Shown here one piece after another: positions 53,501 to 61,711 of a stretch of 64,000 nt of DNA. Every line of letters starts with the position of its first letter. Positions within the stretch are counted from its first letter, which is position 1. The translations under genes were made by a program, and so were the position numbers. Below the pieces are notes generated by a model. That model did no database searches. It was not told the DNA's origin and was given only the letters and a program-made list of their open reading frames with translations. Location: contig JAFLBR010000001.1 of NCBI GenBank assembly GCA_017303795.1, positions 582,879 through 646,878 on the forward strand, written 5' to 3'. The stretch is from Cytophagales bacterium (GTDB lineage: Bacteria; Bacteroidota; Bacteroidia; Cytophagales; Cyclobacteriaceae).

Positions 53501-54323
53501 TGATGTGGTATTTCTTCCAGACATCGCACGGGTATCTTTTCAGCAAAGTGTGCCTTTTGCGGGTGTTACCTATGCCAGTGATGATCGTGGTAATTCAGCT
53601 CGCCAGGATTATGATGCAAGCGGAAAACCCACATTAACCTATGACAGGCAACGTAATCTCATCAGCAAAACAGAATATGTAACCAAAGTAAAGCCAATAG
53701 ATTGTATGGTTAATGCAAGCTTTGGCAAGTCCGTGAATGATGTTAAACTGGGTACTCCGGTAACTTATAGTGCATCCTCCACTTGTGGAGTTTCCATTAC
53801 TTACCAGTGGCAGGTTGATGGCCAGGTGCAAAGCGGAGCTATTACTAACTCTATTGTTCATTCATTTCAGTCTATTGGACAGCACAGCATTACACTAACT
53901 GTTACAGATGGAATTACTAACGCTTCTCATTCATTTACGGATTCGTTTTGCGTGGGTTTAGATTTAGTACTGAATGCTTATGATGTTAACAATAACCTTG
54001 TTAACAATCAAACTTTCGATTGTAATTCGACTATGCCCTTAAACCTTAAATTGGAAGGCTTAGGAAGCGCTGCTGCCTCATTGCAGATTGAATGGAGCGA
54101 AGTATTTTATGATCAGATTAGAAATGAATACAGGCCGATTGCTTTATTGGATGGTTCGCTTAATCCTTACACGGGTTTTGGATTAGTATCCATTCCGTTT
54201 ACAGTGGCATCAACCAAAACCCTGCGGGCAAGAGTAATTGAAACCAATGCAACCTTATGTGTAGGGGCGGGAGCTCTTGCAACCCGTACACTAACCTTTG
54301 TTGTTAATCCCAATTGTAATTAG
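50538..54323 (+). CDS. Secreted SpvB/TcB-like RHS-associated shell protein
   Basis: An exported protein of 1,261 residues from the chosen start at 50538, which gives the signal MRLSLMLICLLVCSMHSFAQ; the frame upstream runs through the hairpin and is not protein-like. The N-terminus DPLTGRLQFSLPIASVSAND...GDGFVGIGWNLGAGGAVTRV matches the opening of SpvB/TcdB-type and Bacteroidota RHS proteins. A few YD-like motifs follow (EYDTEGRLLTEIDNARNAVG, DYDASGKPTLTYD). A carbohydrate-binding-like domain is near residues 870-1000 and a PKD-like domain near 1060-1140. It has no RHS core and no toxin tip. It may build part of a shell around the next large RHS protein, as TcB does for TcC; this is inference. 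Confidence 0.75.
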   Translation: MRLSLMLICLLVCSMHSFAQSVDPLTGRLQFSLPIASVSANDISVPITLYHTGSSIPVPTGDGFVGIGWNLGAGGAVTRVVRGLPDEVNISNRKGWLHNSNATTIQNLTLTANDDLTDCSDEGPDFNTLELLVGSMLNDTEPDMHYINAPGLSAQFILGTSGLPVLIEPQPITIQYSSGSIIVNGGNGLTYTFSNAEQVIRKANGNSASGYLNTDARYYSEGISYNVRWLLTSITSQMTGTVANFNYTTGETANSRYYLVPDSTSFIDDTFSPKRLVSISLKSYLASFTWENDLLTKITISESTSGTQTTSQLLYTSISNSPVYPKPKITRSILHKVLLSAGSAPYAFEYESLPVQVWDKNWGMDFFGFYNGIANNNNDVKLYFYANEPDGRRLRVAPIAGLTATTITAGADRSVGANPIEGALSKILLPTGGFVKIDYENNRYWDSSINQEQLGGGVRVKKITSQGSEIAFGKPLSTASGYRAITKEYEYKLDNNNSSGVIVAPVNLGYITRLGIQKSISTLGEEPDIYYTRVTEKVSGQGKTVYEFSVPGVFPETTNGLWKATKSRIARKAPGSGNPCLSVGNVKNGYYAFPFPPSSNYRYKRGFLTRVAEFAEGSSTPVSERIYTPQELTKNPLIIKGLRFERLEGNIYYYGIYEIITGRSQTVLTEVSKESSIEAPTLWMQTTKQYSYNANNFLQTISTTMPDGSVTEKKIKYAGDFAITAPPAIDTMAIALKKLNDLNLKGQVVEEITKVIRPGFATAYSATLIRYRDWGNNRVLPYYAFSLKPRTTFTEAYLNGQAFTPDGNYRQVKIFKEYDTEGRLLTEIDNARNAVGHHYALNRSVPVATFALSQARQAIYEGFEEVTSFGLSVSGSGVNYPSGWTGTKSIEFTNNSVKIVSSPVTENLIPKVVNVNVYRFTCWVYSPVGKKVFVRAKQGTTTVLEEITNTVNNAWTYYEKKINLSAITAPFSLEVQTDAVPGSTVRLDDVVFLPDIARVSFQQSVPFAGVTYASDDRGNSARQDYDASGKPTLTYDRQRNLISKTEYVTKVKPIDCMVNASFGKSVNDVKLGTPVTYSASSTCGVSITYQWQVDGQVQSGAITNSIVHSFQSIGQHSITLTVTDGITNASHSFTDSFCVGLDLVLNAYDVNNNLVNNQTFDCNSTMPLNLKLEGLGSAAASLQIEWSEVFYDQIRNEYRPIALLDGSLNPYTGFGLVSIPFTVASTKTLRARVIETNATLCVGAGALATRTLTFVVNPNCN

Positions 54324-54347
54324 GCTTGTTAATTTTCTGAAATTATT

Positions 54348-54758
54348 ATGAAATCAATACCTGGTATAATACTTCTGATGGTAGCTGCAGCCACGCTGCA
54401 GGCCCAGAATTTTTCAAGCCAATCGCTTGATTGGTTGGTAACTGAAACAGAAAATCTCAAGAATGCTGAACGTACCAACTATGTGTGCTCGTTTGTTTCG
54501 TCCGCAGCTGAAGTAAAGTGGCTTCAGAAGAATGGTACACGCACCACTACGTTCACTGTGCAATCTACCGATGGTACGTGGCCAGATGTTTTACAAGACG
54601 GCAGCATTACGCTACATGTAATGCGAGGCACCGATGCAGGTACGATTACGTTTTCCAGAAGTAAAGGGCAGTTAGAGGTGCTACTTGATTTCTCGGCAAC
54701 AGGTACTCAAGCAATCAGACAAAAATTCTTTGTAAGCAGTGTTCAACCTCACAAATGA
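54348..54758 (+). CDS. Small secreted protein of the RHS locus
   Basis: A 136-residue exported protein (MKSIPGIILLMVAAATLQAQ signal). The body is mostly beta with Ser/Thr-rich strands (TNYVCSFVSSAAEVKWLQKN, GSITLHVMRGTDAGTITFSR). No family was recognised. It lies 24 bases after the shell-protein gene, and its stop lies 7 bases before the start of the big RHS gene, so all three are one operon. It could be an assembly or anchoring subunit of the secreted complex. Confidence 0.7.
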   Translation: MKSIPGIILLMVAAATLQAQNFSSQSLDWLVTETENLKNAERTNYVCSFVSSAAEVKWLQKNGTRTTTFTVQSTDGTWPDVLQDGSITLHVMRGTDAGTITFSRSKGQLEVLLDFSATGTQAIRQKFFVSSVQPHK

Positions 54759-54765
54759 TGCAGTC

Positions 54766-57700
54766 ATGAAATATTTTATAATGCTTCTTTTTATGTTCTG
54801 CACCGGGTTGGTGTTTGCTCAAGGTATTACAGGCCCGGCATCGGTGCCGGTTAATTCAAACCAGAACTATTCTTTTTTCGATGACTATATGCTTACTAAC
54901 CCGTATTGGGATGTAACCGGGGGTAGCATCCAATCCTATTCTCAATCTGGTAATACCTACAATTGCACCGTTAACTGGACAAATGAAGGTTGGCAAACGT
55001 TATCGTTTTATGACGGGGCTTCCTTGTTAAGTCAGGTATCAGTTTTTGTAGAAGCGTGTACCGCAGCTACACCTTCAACGGCATTCAGTTATACCAGTTC
55101 AACCACCCAGGTTACCATTACCCGTTCGGCTGCACCGCCTTACGGTATTAGTTGGTTCTGGCAAACCACACCTGGCGCAACCAACACTACCAATCAAAGC
55201 AGTAGCTACACCGTTACAACTGCTGGGGGCACTTATTATCTGCGCGCCAAAAACAATAATGGAGATTGCTGGTCTGTTTCAGAATTAGCTACCGGCACCA
55301 TACCTACTCAACCTACCGGCATAACGGGTGCAACCCGATGCGGAACCGGCACGGTAACCCTAACGGCTACGGCACCAGCCAACCATACCTTGCGCTGGTA
55401 TGCCAATGCCAGTGGTGGTTCGCCATTGGCTACTAATACTACTTATACTACGCCATCCATTTCGGCTACCACCACTTACTACGTTTGTTCATACCGCACA
55501 GCTACTGGCGCAGAGGGGTTCCGTTATCCGGTAACAGCTACGGTAAATCCATCTTCTGTTGGTGGTACTATTGTAACCTCAAACGAAAATGTTATTAATT
55601 TCAGTGGCGCGCTAACCATCAGCGGCCAAACCGGAAGTGTTACCAAATGGGAAATTAATACCGGCAGTGGCTGGAGTACGGTGGCCGCCAATGTAAGTAC
55701 TATCAATTTTTTTAACCCAACCTATACAACCGCACAATACCGCGCAGAGGTACAAAACGCAGCTTGTCCCACCGCCTTAAGTGCATCACTAAAGGTTGAA
55801 AAGAAATACCTCGGCTATGGGGCTGGTATTTCCCTCTCGGCAAACACCGGAGCCTCGTACGCCTGGTACCTGAATGGAAACATTATCTCTGGTGCAACCG
55901 CCCAAAACTATACGGCCACCCAAACCGGTTTTTACAAAGTACTTTCAGGTAGCGCTGTAAATGCTATTTTCTATGTCAGTAGTTTAGCGTCCAGCCAGGC
56001 CGATCTCGTAAATTCAATTAACACCGTGCGGTATCTTAAACCAGGTGTAACGGCCAATTCATTTGTATTTCAACCCCATGAAATTGCGCAAGCGGTAAGC
56101 TTTATGGATGGATTGGGCCGCACCTTTCAAACCGTAGCTGTAGGCCAATCGCCCACGCAAAAAGATATAGTAGCTCCCGTTGGCCATGGGCGGCAAGGTT
56201 TAGTAGATACTACGTATCTCCCTTACATCTCCACCGCAAGCGATGGCCTCTACCGGGTAAATGCACTTAAGGGTACCAACAACCTTTATACCGCCAGTGA
56301 ACAATATTTGTTTTATCAAGGTACTGCTAAAGTAGCTACCAGCACAAACCCCTATGCCCGCAGTATCTATCGTAATACACCCGATGCAGCGGTGTTAGAG
56401 CAACGCGCGCCTGGTGCTGCGTGGCAAAATTCAACCAGAAGTACACGCAGCACCGTTGCCTGGAATAACACTACCACCTATAAAGTTCGCAACTGGAAAC
56501 CCGATGGCACCACCACTGGCGATTATCCCGCCAACTCGGTAGCGGTTGCAATTATTACCGATGAGAATGGCAACCAGGTACGCACCTATACCAACACCCT
56601 TGGCTTAACAGTACTAAAACAAGTGGAAGTAGCTTCCGGTACATGGTTGGAAACCTATTACATACACGATGAGTTTGGCCGCTTAAAATATGAAGTACCG
56701 CCCAAGGCGGTTGCCCTGCTGGGCAGCGGCACCGATGTGAAAATTGCTACGCTGGCCGAATTGATTTATACCTATACGTACGATGACCTGGGCCGGTTGG
56801 TAGAAAAAAAAGTGCCCGGTGCTGCGGTGCAGTTTGTAGTATACGATCAGCACGACCGTGTAGTACTTACACAAGATGGTAACCTGCGACAAACCAACCA
56901 ATGGCTGTTTGTAAAGTACGATCTGTACGGGCGCGTAGCGTACTCAGGCCTTTATACCAATAGCACCCAAACCACCCGTGCACTTGTGCAAGGTCTTGCC
57001 AACAGCAACCCCACACCTCGGTACGAAACCGAGCAGGTTAATGCAACCTTCCACGGCTATACGAATCTGGCATGGCCTACTACCAACCTTACCCTGCTAA
57101 GTGTAAACTATTACGACCATTATGATTTTGATCGGAATGGTACGGCCGATTATACTTTAATAACCAACCACCTTGCCGGGCAGGAAACCGTAGCTACAAC
57201 CAATACCCGGGGCATGAGCACCGGCAGTAAACGAATTATTTTCAATGAAAACGGGACTGTGCCGGCCAGCCCCACCTGGTTGATTAACACCGTGTTTTAC
57301 GGACAGTACGACCGCCCTATACAAACCCGTGCCAACAACCATCTGTACACAACCGTGGCCGATATAGGCACGATTGTGTACGATTTCAGTGGCAAAGTCA
57401 TAAAATCGCGCACCAGCCATTACCAGAATGCCAGTACCGTAGTACACCTGGAAGACCGCAATGAATACGACCACGCGGGCCGCGTGCTGAAAACCTTCCG
57501 CAAGATTAATACCGCAGCCGAGCAGTTAGTAGCCCAATACGAGTACAATGCCCTTGGCCAGTTGGTAGATAAAAAACTACACAATACTGGTGGTAGTAAT
57601 TTTTTGCAGAGCGTAGACTACCGCTATAACATCCGCGGGTGGCTTACTTCCATTAACAATGCCCAACTGAATGTAAACAGCGCCAACAACGATGAGACCA

Positions 57701-60453
57701 GTGACTACTTTGGGTTAGAACTGGCCTATGAACAAACCGTGGGCGGACTAACTGTAACCGGAGATGCACAATTCAACGGTAATATCAGTGCCGTACAATG
57801 GAAAGGGTTATTCAGCGGAGCTTCGCTGGAGGGCATAAACGGTACACGGGGCTATAAGTATGCCTACGATAAGAGCGACCGGCTGCTGAGTGCCACGTTT
57901 ATTGCCCAAAATACCACCGGCACATACAACAAGCAGAACAACACCTTAAACGAAACATTAACCTACGATGCCAATGGCAACCTGCTTACCCTAATGCGCG
58001 CCCAGAACAACCGCGGGTTTGCTACTGCAGGAGGTTTGAACATTACCAGCACCGCGCAAACCATCGATCAGCTAACCTATACGTACGCCAATCATAGTAC
58101 CGGCAGCCAGAATACAAACCGGCTTGGTAAAGTAGAAGATGCTATAACGGGGGCGACCGGGCAGACCGGTTTTAAAAATGGCCAGAATACCACCGATGAA
58201 TACACATATAATACCGATGGCAGCGTGCTTACCGATAAGAATAAAGGTATAGACAGTGTGCATTACAATGTGCTGGGTAAGCCGAGGCGCATCAGGTTTA
58301 GCACTGGTAAAGTAATAACTTATACCTACGATGCGGCCGGTACCAGGCTGCGCATGCGCACGCTGCAGGGCACTACCGTGCAAACCACTACCAACTACAG
58401 CGGCAGCTTTGTATATGAAGGCACCAGCCCCTTGCTTAGTTTTTTTGGCAGTCCCGAAGGGCGCGTGGTAAAGAATGGCAGCAACTTCGAGTTTCAGTAT
58501 AACATTTCCGACCATCAGGGTAATACGAGAGTTGTGTTTAGTTCGGTTACACCCACTACCCAAACCGTAACCGCTACATACGAAACCGCAGCACAAACAA
58601 CAGAAGCTACTCAGTTTAACAACTATCCGGGAGGTGCCGGTATAAATTCGGTAAGCACCAATAATAATACCCAGGGTGGCACCCACTCGCAATATTTAAA
58701 TGCCGGTTACATGGGTATGGTTGGCGTTGCTAAGAGTTACAAAGTGTATGCAGGCGACAAAGTAAAAATAGAAGCCCATGCAAGGTATAACGAACCTTCG
58801 GGCACCAACAGTTCTGTTGTAAACTTTGCGGCTGTATTGCTAACGGCATTTGGGCTAACACCACCAGCAGGAGGCGAAATGGGCACCGCTGCGGCTGCGG
58901 TAAACAACTGGGGTACAGTTGCTGCCGGTGGTTATGGTAATGGCACACCGGCCAATAGTTTGCCCAAAGCCTTTGTAAACATTATCTTATTTGATGCCAA
59001 CTATAAGTTGCTTGATTTTTCCTATGCACAAGTTACCAGCAGTGGTGCGCCAACTTTAATTCAAAGCGAGTATATAGTAAAAGAAGCGGGCTATGCGTAT
59101 CTTTTCATCAGCAATGAGCACCCCACGCAGTGCGATGTTTATTTTGATGATGTGAAGATGAGTTTTACACCGGGCAATGTGGTTCAGTATAATGAGTATT
59201 ACCCCTTTGGTATGCAAACGGCCAATAGCTGGACGCGCGAAAATGTAACGGGCAACAACTTCTTAGCCAATGGTGGCACCGAACTAAACACCACCTCCAA
59301 TCTGTACGACCTCGACTTTAGAAACTACGACCCCGCACTGGGCCGTATGTATGGGGTAGACCCGATGGCAAGTAAATACAGTTCGTTAACGCCATACAAC
59401 TACAGCTATAACAACCCGGTAATGTTTAATGATGTAAACGGTGCCGACCCCTACACGATAAATTACAGCGCCACCAATTCGCCATACTACACCATGTACA
59501 CGTACGATGATAGGATTGACCCGACCAACCTTTCGGAAGCGATATGTGGTATGTGCTGGCGCAATGCAGAGCAAATGGGATTTTTAGGCGCAGCTACGGG
59601 GTATGGGGGTAGTATGGCATTTGGTAGTAACAGTTGGCAGATGAGTGCGTTTGGTAGCACTTTTAACAATTGGGTTGATGGAAGAATCCACGCCTCGAAC
59701 ATTCTAAAAGGAATTGGTGCAGGTTTAGTATCAGAATTTGGAGGTAATGTGAATGTGCAGAACGGAGCATTCACGCCTTTCTTGAATGACACTCAGGTAA
59801 GAAATGTTGGTGCACGGTATGTAAATGATACAAATGGTTGGGGTTATATTAATGGTGGTAAAGCAGGTTATTTAGAACGCATAAGACCTGAAGGTACTGT
59901 TCTACGCGGATCAATTTTTGTTGATGAAACAATTGCAGGAGCTTATGACGAAGCAAAAAGTTATCTAAAAGGAAGTCGTAGGGCATCAAAAGTTATTTCA
60001 TTTCTTGAAGCAAATGCTGTAGGTATGGAGATAGTGGATATTCAAGGTCCTGCTCGCTATTATTATACCGATAACATACTTGTTTGGGCTTCAAAGACAG
60101 GGCTTGAATTGAGTTCTGGCTTTAATAGCCCCAGCATGCTCTTAATGCATGAACTTTTCCATGCCTTTAATGACATTTCAGGAATTTCCTTATATCCAAG
60201 TTGGAATGTAGGTAGATGGAAGGATTCATTAGAAAAATTTGCTACAAAGGAAACCAATGGTGTTGCAAGATCACTGGGGCAGGGGATTAGAACCAGTTAT
60301 GTTAAGGAAGGAAGTTCGTTTTACATGGGCTCGGTTAATAATTTTATACCTCTAAGGCAATCGAGAAGTATTGCGAATGAAAAGAATCTATACAATACTA
60401 GGTTACGAACTGAATACCAACAAAGTAGGTACAATATTTACTGGAGTTATTAA
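54766..60453 (+). CDS. DUF6443/RHS polymorphic toxin with HExxH metalloprotease tip
   Basis: An exported protein of 1,895 residues from the start at 54766 (signal MKYFIMLLFMFCTGLVFAQ). Order: Ig-like domains of secreted Bacteroidota proteins (about 20-400), DUF6443 (about 415-560), YD/RHS repeats (about 640-1470; for example YTYDDLGRLVEKKVPGA, YEYNALGQLVDKKL), and the RHS-associated core (about 1475-1562; QYNEYYPFGMQ, FRNYDPALGRMYGVDPMA). The variable tip (1563-1895) begins with a hinge containing YTYDD (1578) and CGMCWR (1594-1599). It ends in an AT-richer domain with HELFHAFND (His1795, Glu1796, His1799) and EKFATKETNGVARSLGQGIR, resembling M91/NleD-type zinc proteases. The tip is probably released into a rival or host cell; an immunity candidate follows 9 bases later. 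Confidence 0.88.
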   Translation: MKYFIMLLFMFCTGLVFAQGITGPASVPVNSNQNYSFFDDYMLTNPYWDVTGGSIQSYSQSGNTYNCTVNWTNEGWQTLSFYDGASLLSQVSVFVEACTAATPSTAFSYTSSTTQVTITRSAAPPYGISWFWQTTPGATNTTNQSSSYTVTTAGGTYYLRAKNNNGDCWSVSELATGTIPTQPTGITGATRCGTGTVTLTATAPANHTLRWYANASGGSPLATNTTYTTPSISATTTYYVCSYRTATGAEGFRYPVTATVNPSSVGGTIVTSNENVINFSGALTISGQTGSVTKWEINTGSGWSTVAANVSTINFFNPTYTTAQYRAEVQNAACPTALSASLKVEKKYLGYGAGISLSANTGASYAWYLNGNIISGATAQNYTATQTGFYKVLSGSAVNAIFYVSSLASSQADLVNSINTVRYLKPGVTANSFVFQPHEIAQAVSFMDGLGRTFQTVAVGQSPTQKDIVAPVGHGRQGLVDTTYLPYISTASDGLYRVNALKGTNNLYTASEQYLFYQGTAKVATSTNPYARSIYRNTPDAAVLEQRAPGAAWQNSTRSTRSTVAWNNTTTYKVRNWKPDGTTTGDYPANSVAVAIITDENGNQVRTYTNTLGLTVLKQVEVASGTWLETYYIHDEFGRLKYEVPPKAVALLGSGTDVKIATLAELIYTYTYDDLGRLVEKKVPGAAVQFVVYDQHDRVVLTQDGNLRQTNQWLFVKYDLYGRVAYSGLYTNSTQTTRALVQGLANSNPTPRYETEQVNATFHGYTNLAWPTTNLTLLSVNYYDHYDFDRNGTADYTLITNHLAGQETVATTNTRGMSTGSKRIIFNENGTVPASPTWLINTVFYGQYDRPIQTRANNHLYTTVADIGTIVYDFSGKVIKSRTSHYQNASTVVHLEDRNEYDHAGRVLKTFRKINTAAEQLVAQYEYNALGQLVDKKLHNTGGSNFLQSVDYRYNIRGWLTSINNAQLNVNSANNDETSDYFGLELAYEQTVGGLTVTGDAQFNGNISAVQWKGLFSGASLEGINGTRGYKYAYDKSDRLLSATFIAQNTTGTYNKQNNTLNETLTYDANGNLLTLMRAQNNRGFATAGGLNITSTAQTIDQLTYTYANHSTGSQNTNRLGKVEDAITGATGQTGFKNGQNTTDEYTYNTDGSVLTDKNKGIDSVHYNVLGKPRRIRFSTGKVITYTYDAAGTRLRMRTLQGTTVQTTTNYSGSFVYEGTSPLLSFFGSPEGRVVKNGSNFEFQYNISDHQGNTRVVFSSVTPTTQTVTATYETAAQTTEATQFNNYPGGAGINSVSTNNNTQGGTHSQYLNAGYMGMVGVAKSYKVYAGDKVKIEAHARYNEPSGTNSSVVNFAAVLLTAFGLTPPAGGEMGTAAAAVNNWGTVAAGGYGNGTPANSLPKAFVNIILFDANYKLLDFSYAQVTSSGAPTLIQSEYIVKEAGYAYLFISNEHPTQCDVYFDDVKMSFTPGNVVQYNEYYPFGMQTANSWTRENVTGNNFLANGGTELNTTSNLYDLDFRNYDPALGRMYGVDPMASKYSSLTPYNYSYNNPVMFNDVNGADPYTINYSATNSPYYTMYTYDDRIDPTNLSEAICGMCWRNAEQMGFLGAATGYGGSMAFGSNSWQMSAFGSTFNNWVDGRIHASNILKGIGAGLVSEFGGNVNVQNGAFTPFLNDTQVRNVGARYVNDTNGWGYINGGKAGYLERIRPEGTVLRGSIFVDETIAGAYDEAKSYLKGSRRASKVISFLEANAVGMEIVDIQGPARYYYTDNILVWASKTGLELSSGFNSPSMLLMHELFHAFNDISGISLYPSWNVGRWKDSLEKFATKETNGVARSLGQGIRTSYVKEGSSFYMGSVNNFIPLRQSRSIANEKNLYNTRLRTEYQQSRYNIYWSY

Positions 60454-60462
60454 TTTTTATAC

Positions 60463-60936
60463 ATGAAATACATATATTATTTGTTAATTATTTTCTTTTG
60501 CAAAGAAGCAAAGAGTCAGACTGATAATCCAAAGGTTACTGTACTTGACCTCTATTCGCAAAACTTTAAACCTAACCCAATTGTCCCAGTAATTCTTAAT
60601 GAGTTACTAACATTACCAAACCATAAACTGGAGACAACTGATTTAGCAACTCGGAATGCCTTTCAGGCTTACGTTAATATGATGGATACGAGAAAGCGAA
60701 AAAGAAGAGAAAAAAAACTGGATCGTGAAAAATGGTGGGGTGATTACCGGATTGCAGTTTCAATTGGTTTAAGCGATGGTAGGGCTATTTTGATTGCGGC
60801 TGGAAGCAGACCTAGAGTTTACTATGATTCAAAAATTTATTACGATAATGATTATAATTTTTTAATCTTAGTCAATTCGCAGTTTGATTTGCCAGACTTG
60901 AAAAACTTTCTCAGAGAAAAAAAAGTAATTTATTAG
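60463..60936 (+). CDS. Exported immunity candidate 1
   Basis: A 157-residue protein with a signal peptide (MKYIYYLLIIFFCKEAKSQ). The mature part has a basic middle (DTRKRKRREKKLDREKWW) and ends in YNFLILVNSQFDLPDLKNFL. No family was recognised. It starts 9 bases after the RHS-protease gene, is AT-rich like the toxin tip, and has a paralogue 256 bases downstream. Position, size and duplication mark it as the cognate immunity protein; export implies protection in the periplasm. Confidence 0.7.
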   Translation: MKYIYYLLIIFFCKEAKSQTDNPKVTVLDLYSQNFKPNPIVPVILNELLTLPNHKLETTDLATRNAFQAYVNMMDTRKRKRREKKLDREKWWGDYRIAVSIGLSDGRAILIAAGSRPRVYYDSKIYYDNDYNFLILVNSQFDLPDLKNFLREKKVIY

Positions 60937-61063
60937 GGATTATTAAAGAAAAAGTTTGATGATAGATTAAGGTTTTGTGATAATCAAAATAGACGTTGTA
61001 TAGCAGGAGAGAAAAACCAGAAGGAAGAGAAGGGCTGATGGTGTTAGATAGTATTTCAGAGGA

Positions 61064-61172
61064 GTTAATGATTTCATACCTGATAATTTCAAGAGGTACT
61101 GCGTACGAAAAAAATCTATACCGAATTCGGCAATTAAGTCCAGCTCAGCAAAAACGAGCAAACGTTTATTGA
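61064..61172 (+). pseudogene. Frameshifted remnant of a second copy of the protease-tip end
   Basis: VNDFIPDNFK (61064-61093) followed in another frame by RGTAYEKNLYRIRQ and QQKRANVY (61092-61169, stop at 61170) aligns position by position with the last 39 residues of the RHS-protease (VNNFIPLRQS, RSIANEKNLYNTRL, QQSRYNIY). Nothing intact precedes it. It is the decayed tail of a duplicated toxin, placed right before a paralogous immunity gene. Confidence 0.8.
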
Positions 61173-61192
61173 TTCATAAATTTTTTTTAACG

Positions 61193-61660
61193 ATGAAGAT
61201 TATTATTTTCTTTCTATTAACATTAGGCTATCAAGAAATTTTTTCACAGAATGCAGATGTGCCACTAATAATTAAGATCGATGTTTATGCGCATAAGTTT
61301 AAACCGAATCCTATTGTAAGAGTTTCAGAAGATGCATTGATTTCCCCTGACTTTTTTGAACTAGAAACAAGTGATCAATCAATAATAAATTCTTTTTATT
61401 CTTACATGGCTTACATGAATTCAAAAAAAAAGAAACGAAAACTAAATAAGTTAAAACATACTGGAAATTATAGAATAGCTGCAGTAATTAATTATGCAGA
61501 TGGTACAAATGATCTTATTATAGCTGGTGAACTTCCGGTCGTTATGTATAAGTACAATGTTTTTCATGATAACGAATATAGCTTCTTGTTGTTAATGAAT
61601 TCTAAATTTGATTTACCAGATTTAAACAATTTTTTGAAGGCTAACAAAATAATTCCTTAG
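61193..61660 (+). CDS. Exported immunity candidate 2 (paralogue)
   Basis: A protein of 155 residues from the start at 61193 (signal MKIIIFFLLTLGYQEIFSQN); an ATG 8 codons upstream gives a poorer signal. It is clearly homologous to the first immunity candidate: shared KFKPNPIV near the N-terminus, a basic middle (NSKKKKRKLNKLKHTGNYRI) and YSFLLLMNSKFDLPDLNNFL at the end. It follows the decayed toxin tail by 20 bases. It is retained while its toxin is lost, as expected of an orphan immunity gene that guards against sister strains. Confidence 0.75.
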   Translation: MKIIIFFLLTLGYQEIFSQNADVPLIIKIDVYAHKFKPNPIVRVSEDALISPDFFELETSDQSIINSFYSYMAYMNSKKKKRKLNKLKHTGNYRIAAVINYADGTNDLIIAGELPVVMYKYNVFHDNEYSFLLLMNSKFDLPDLNNFLKANKIIP

Positions 61661-61711
61661 ACAATTGAGTAATGCACCAGAATATCTAACCGCCCAAGCC
61701 GGGAGGCGAGA

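Noticed and set aside
60967-61161. 64-residue minus-strand open frame
   Set aside because: The plus strand here encodes the recognisable remnant of the toxin tail; the minus frame is its shadow.
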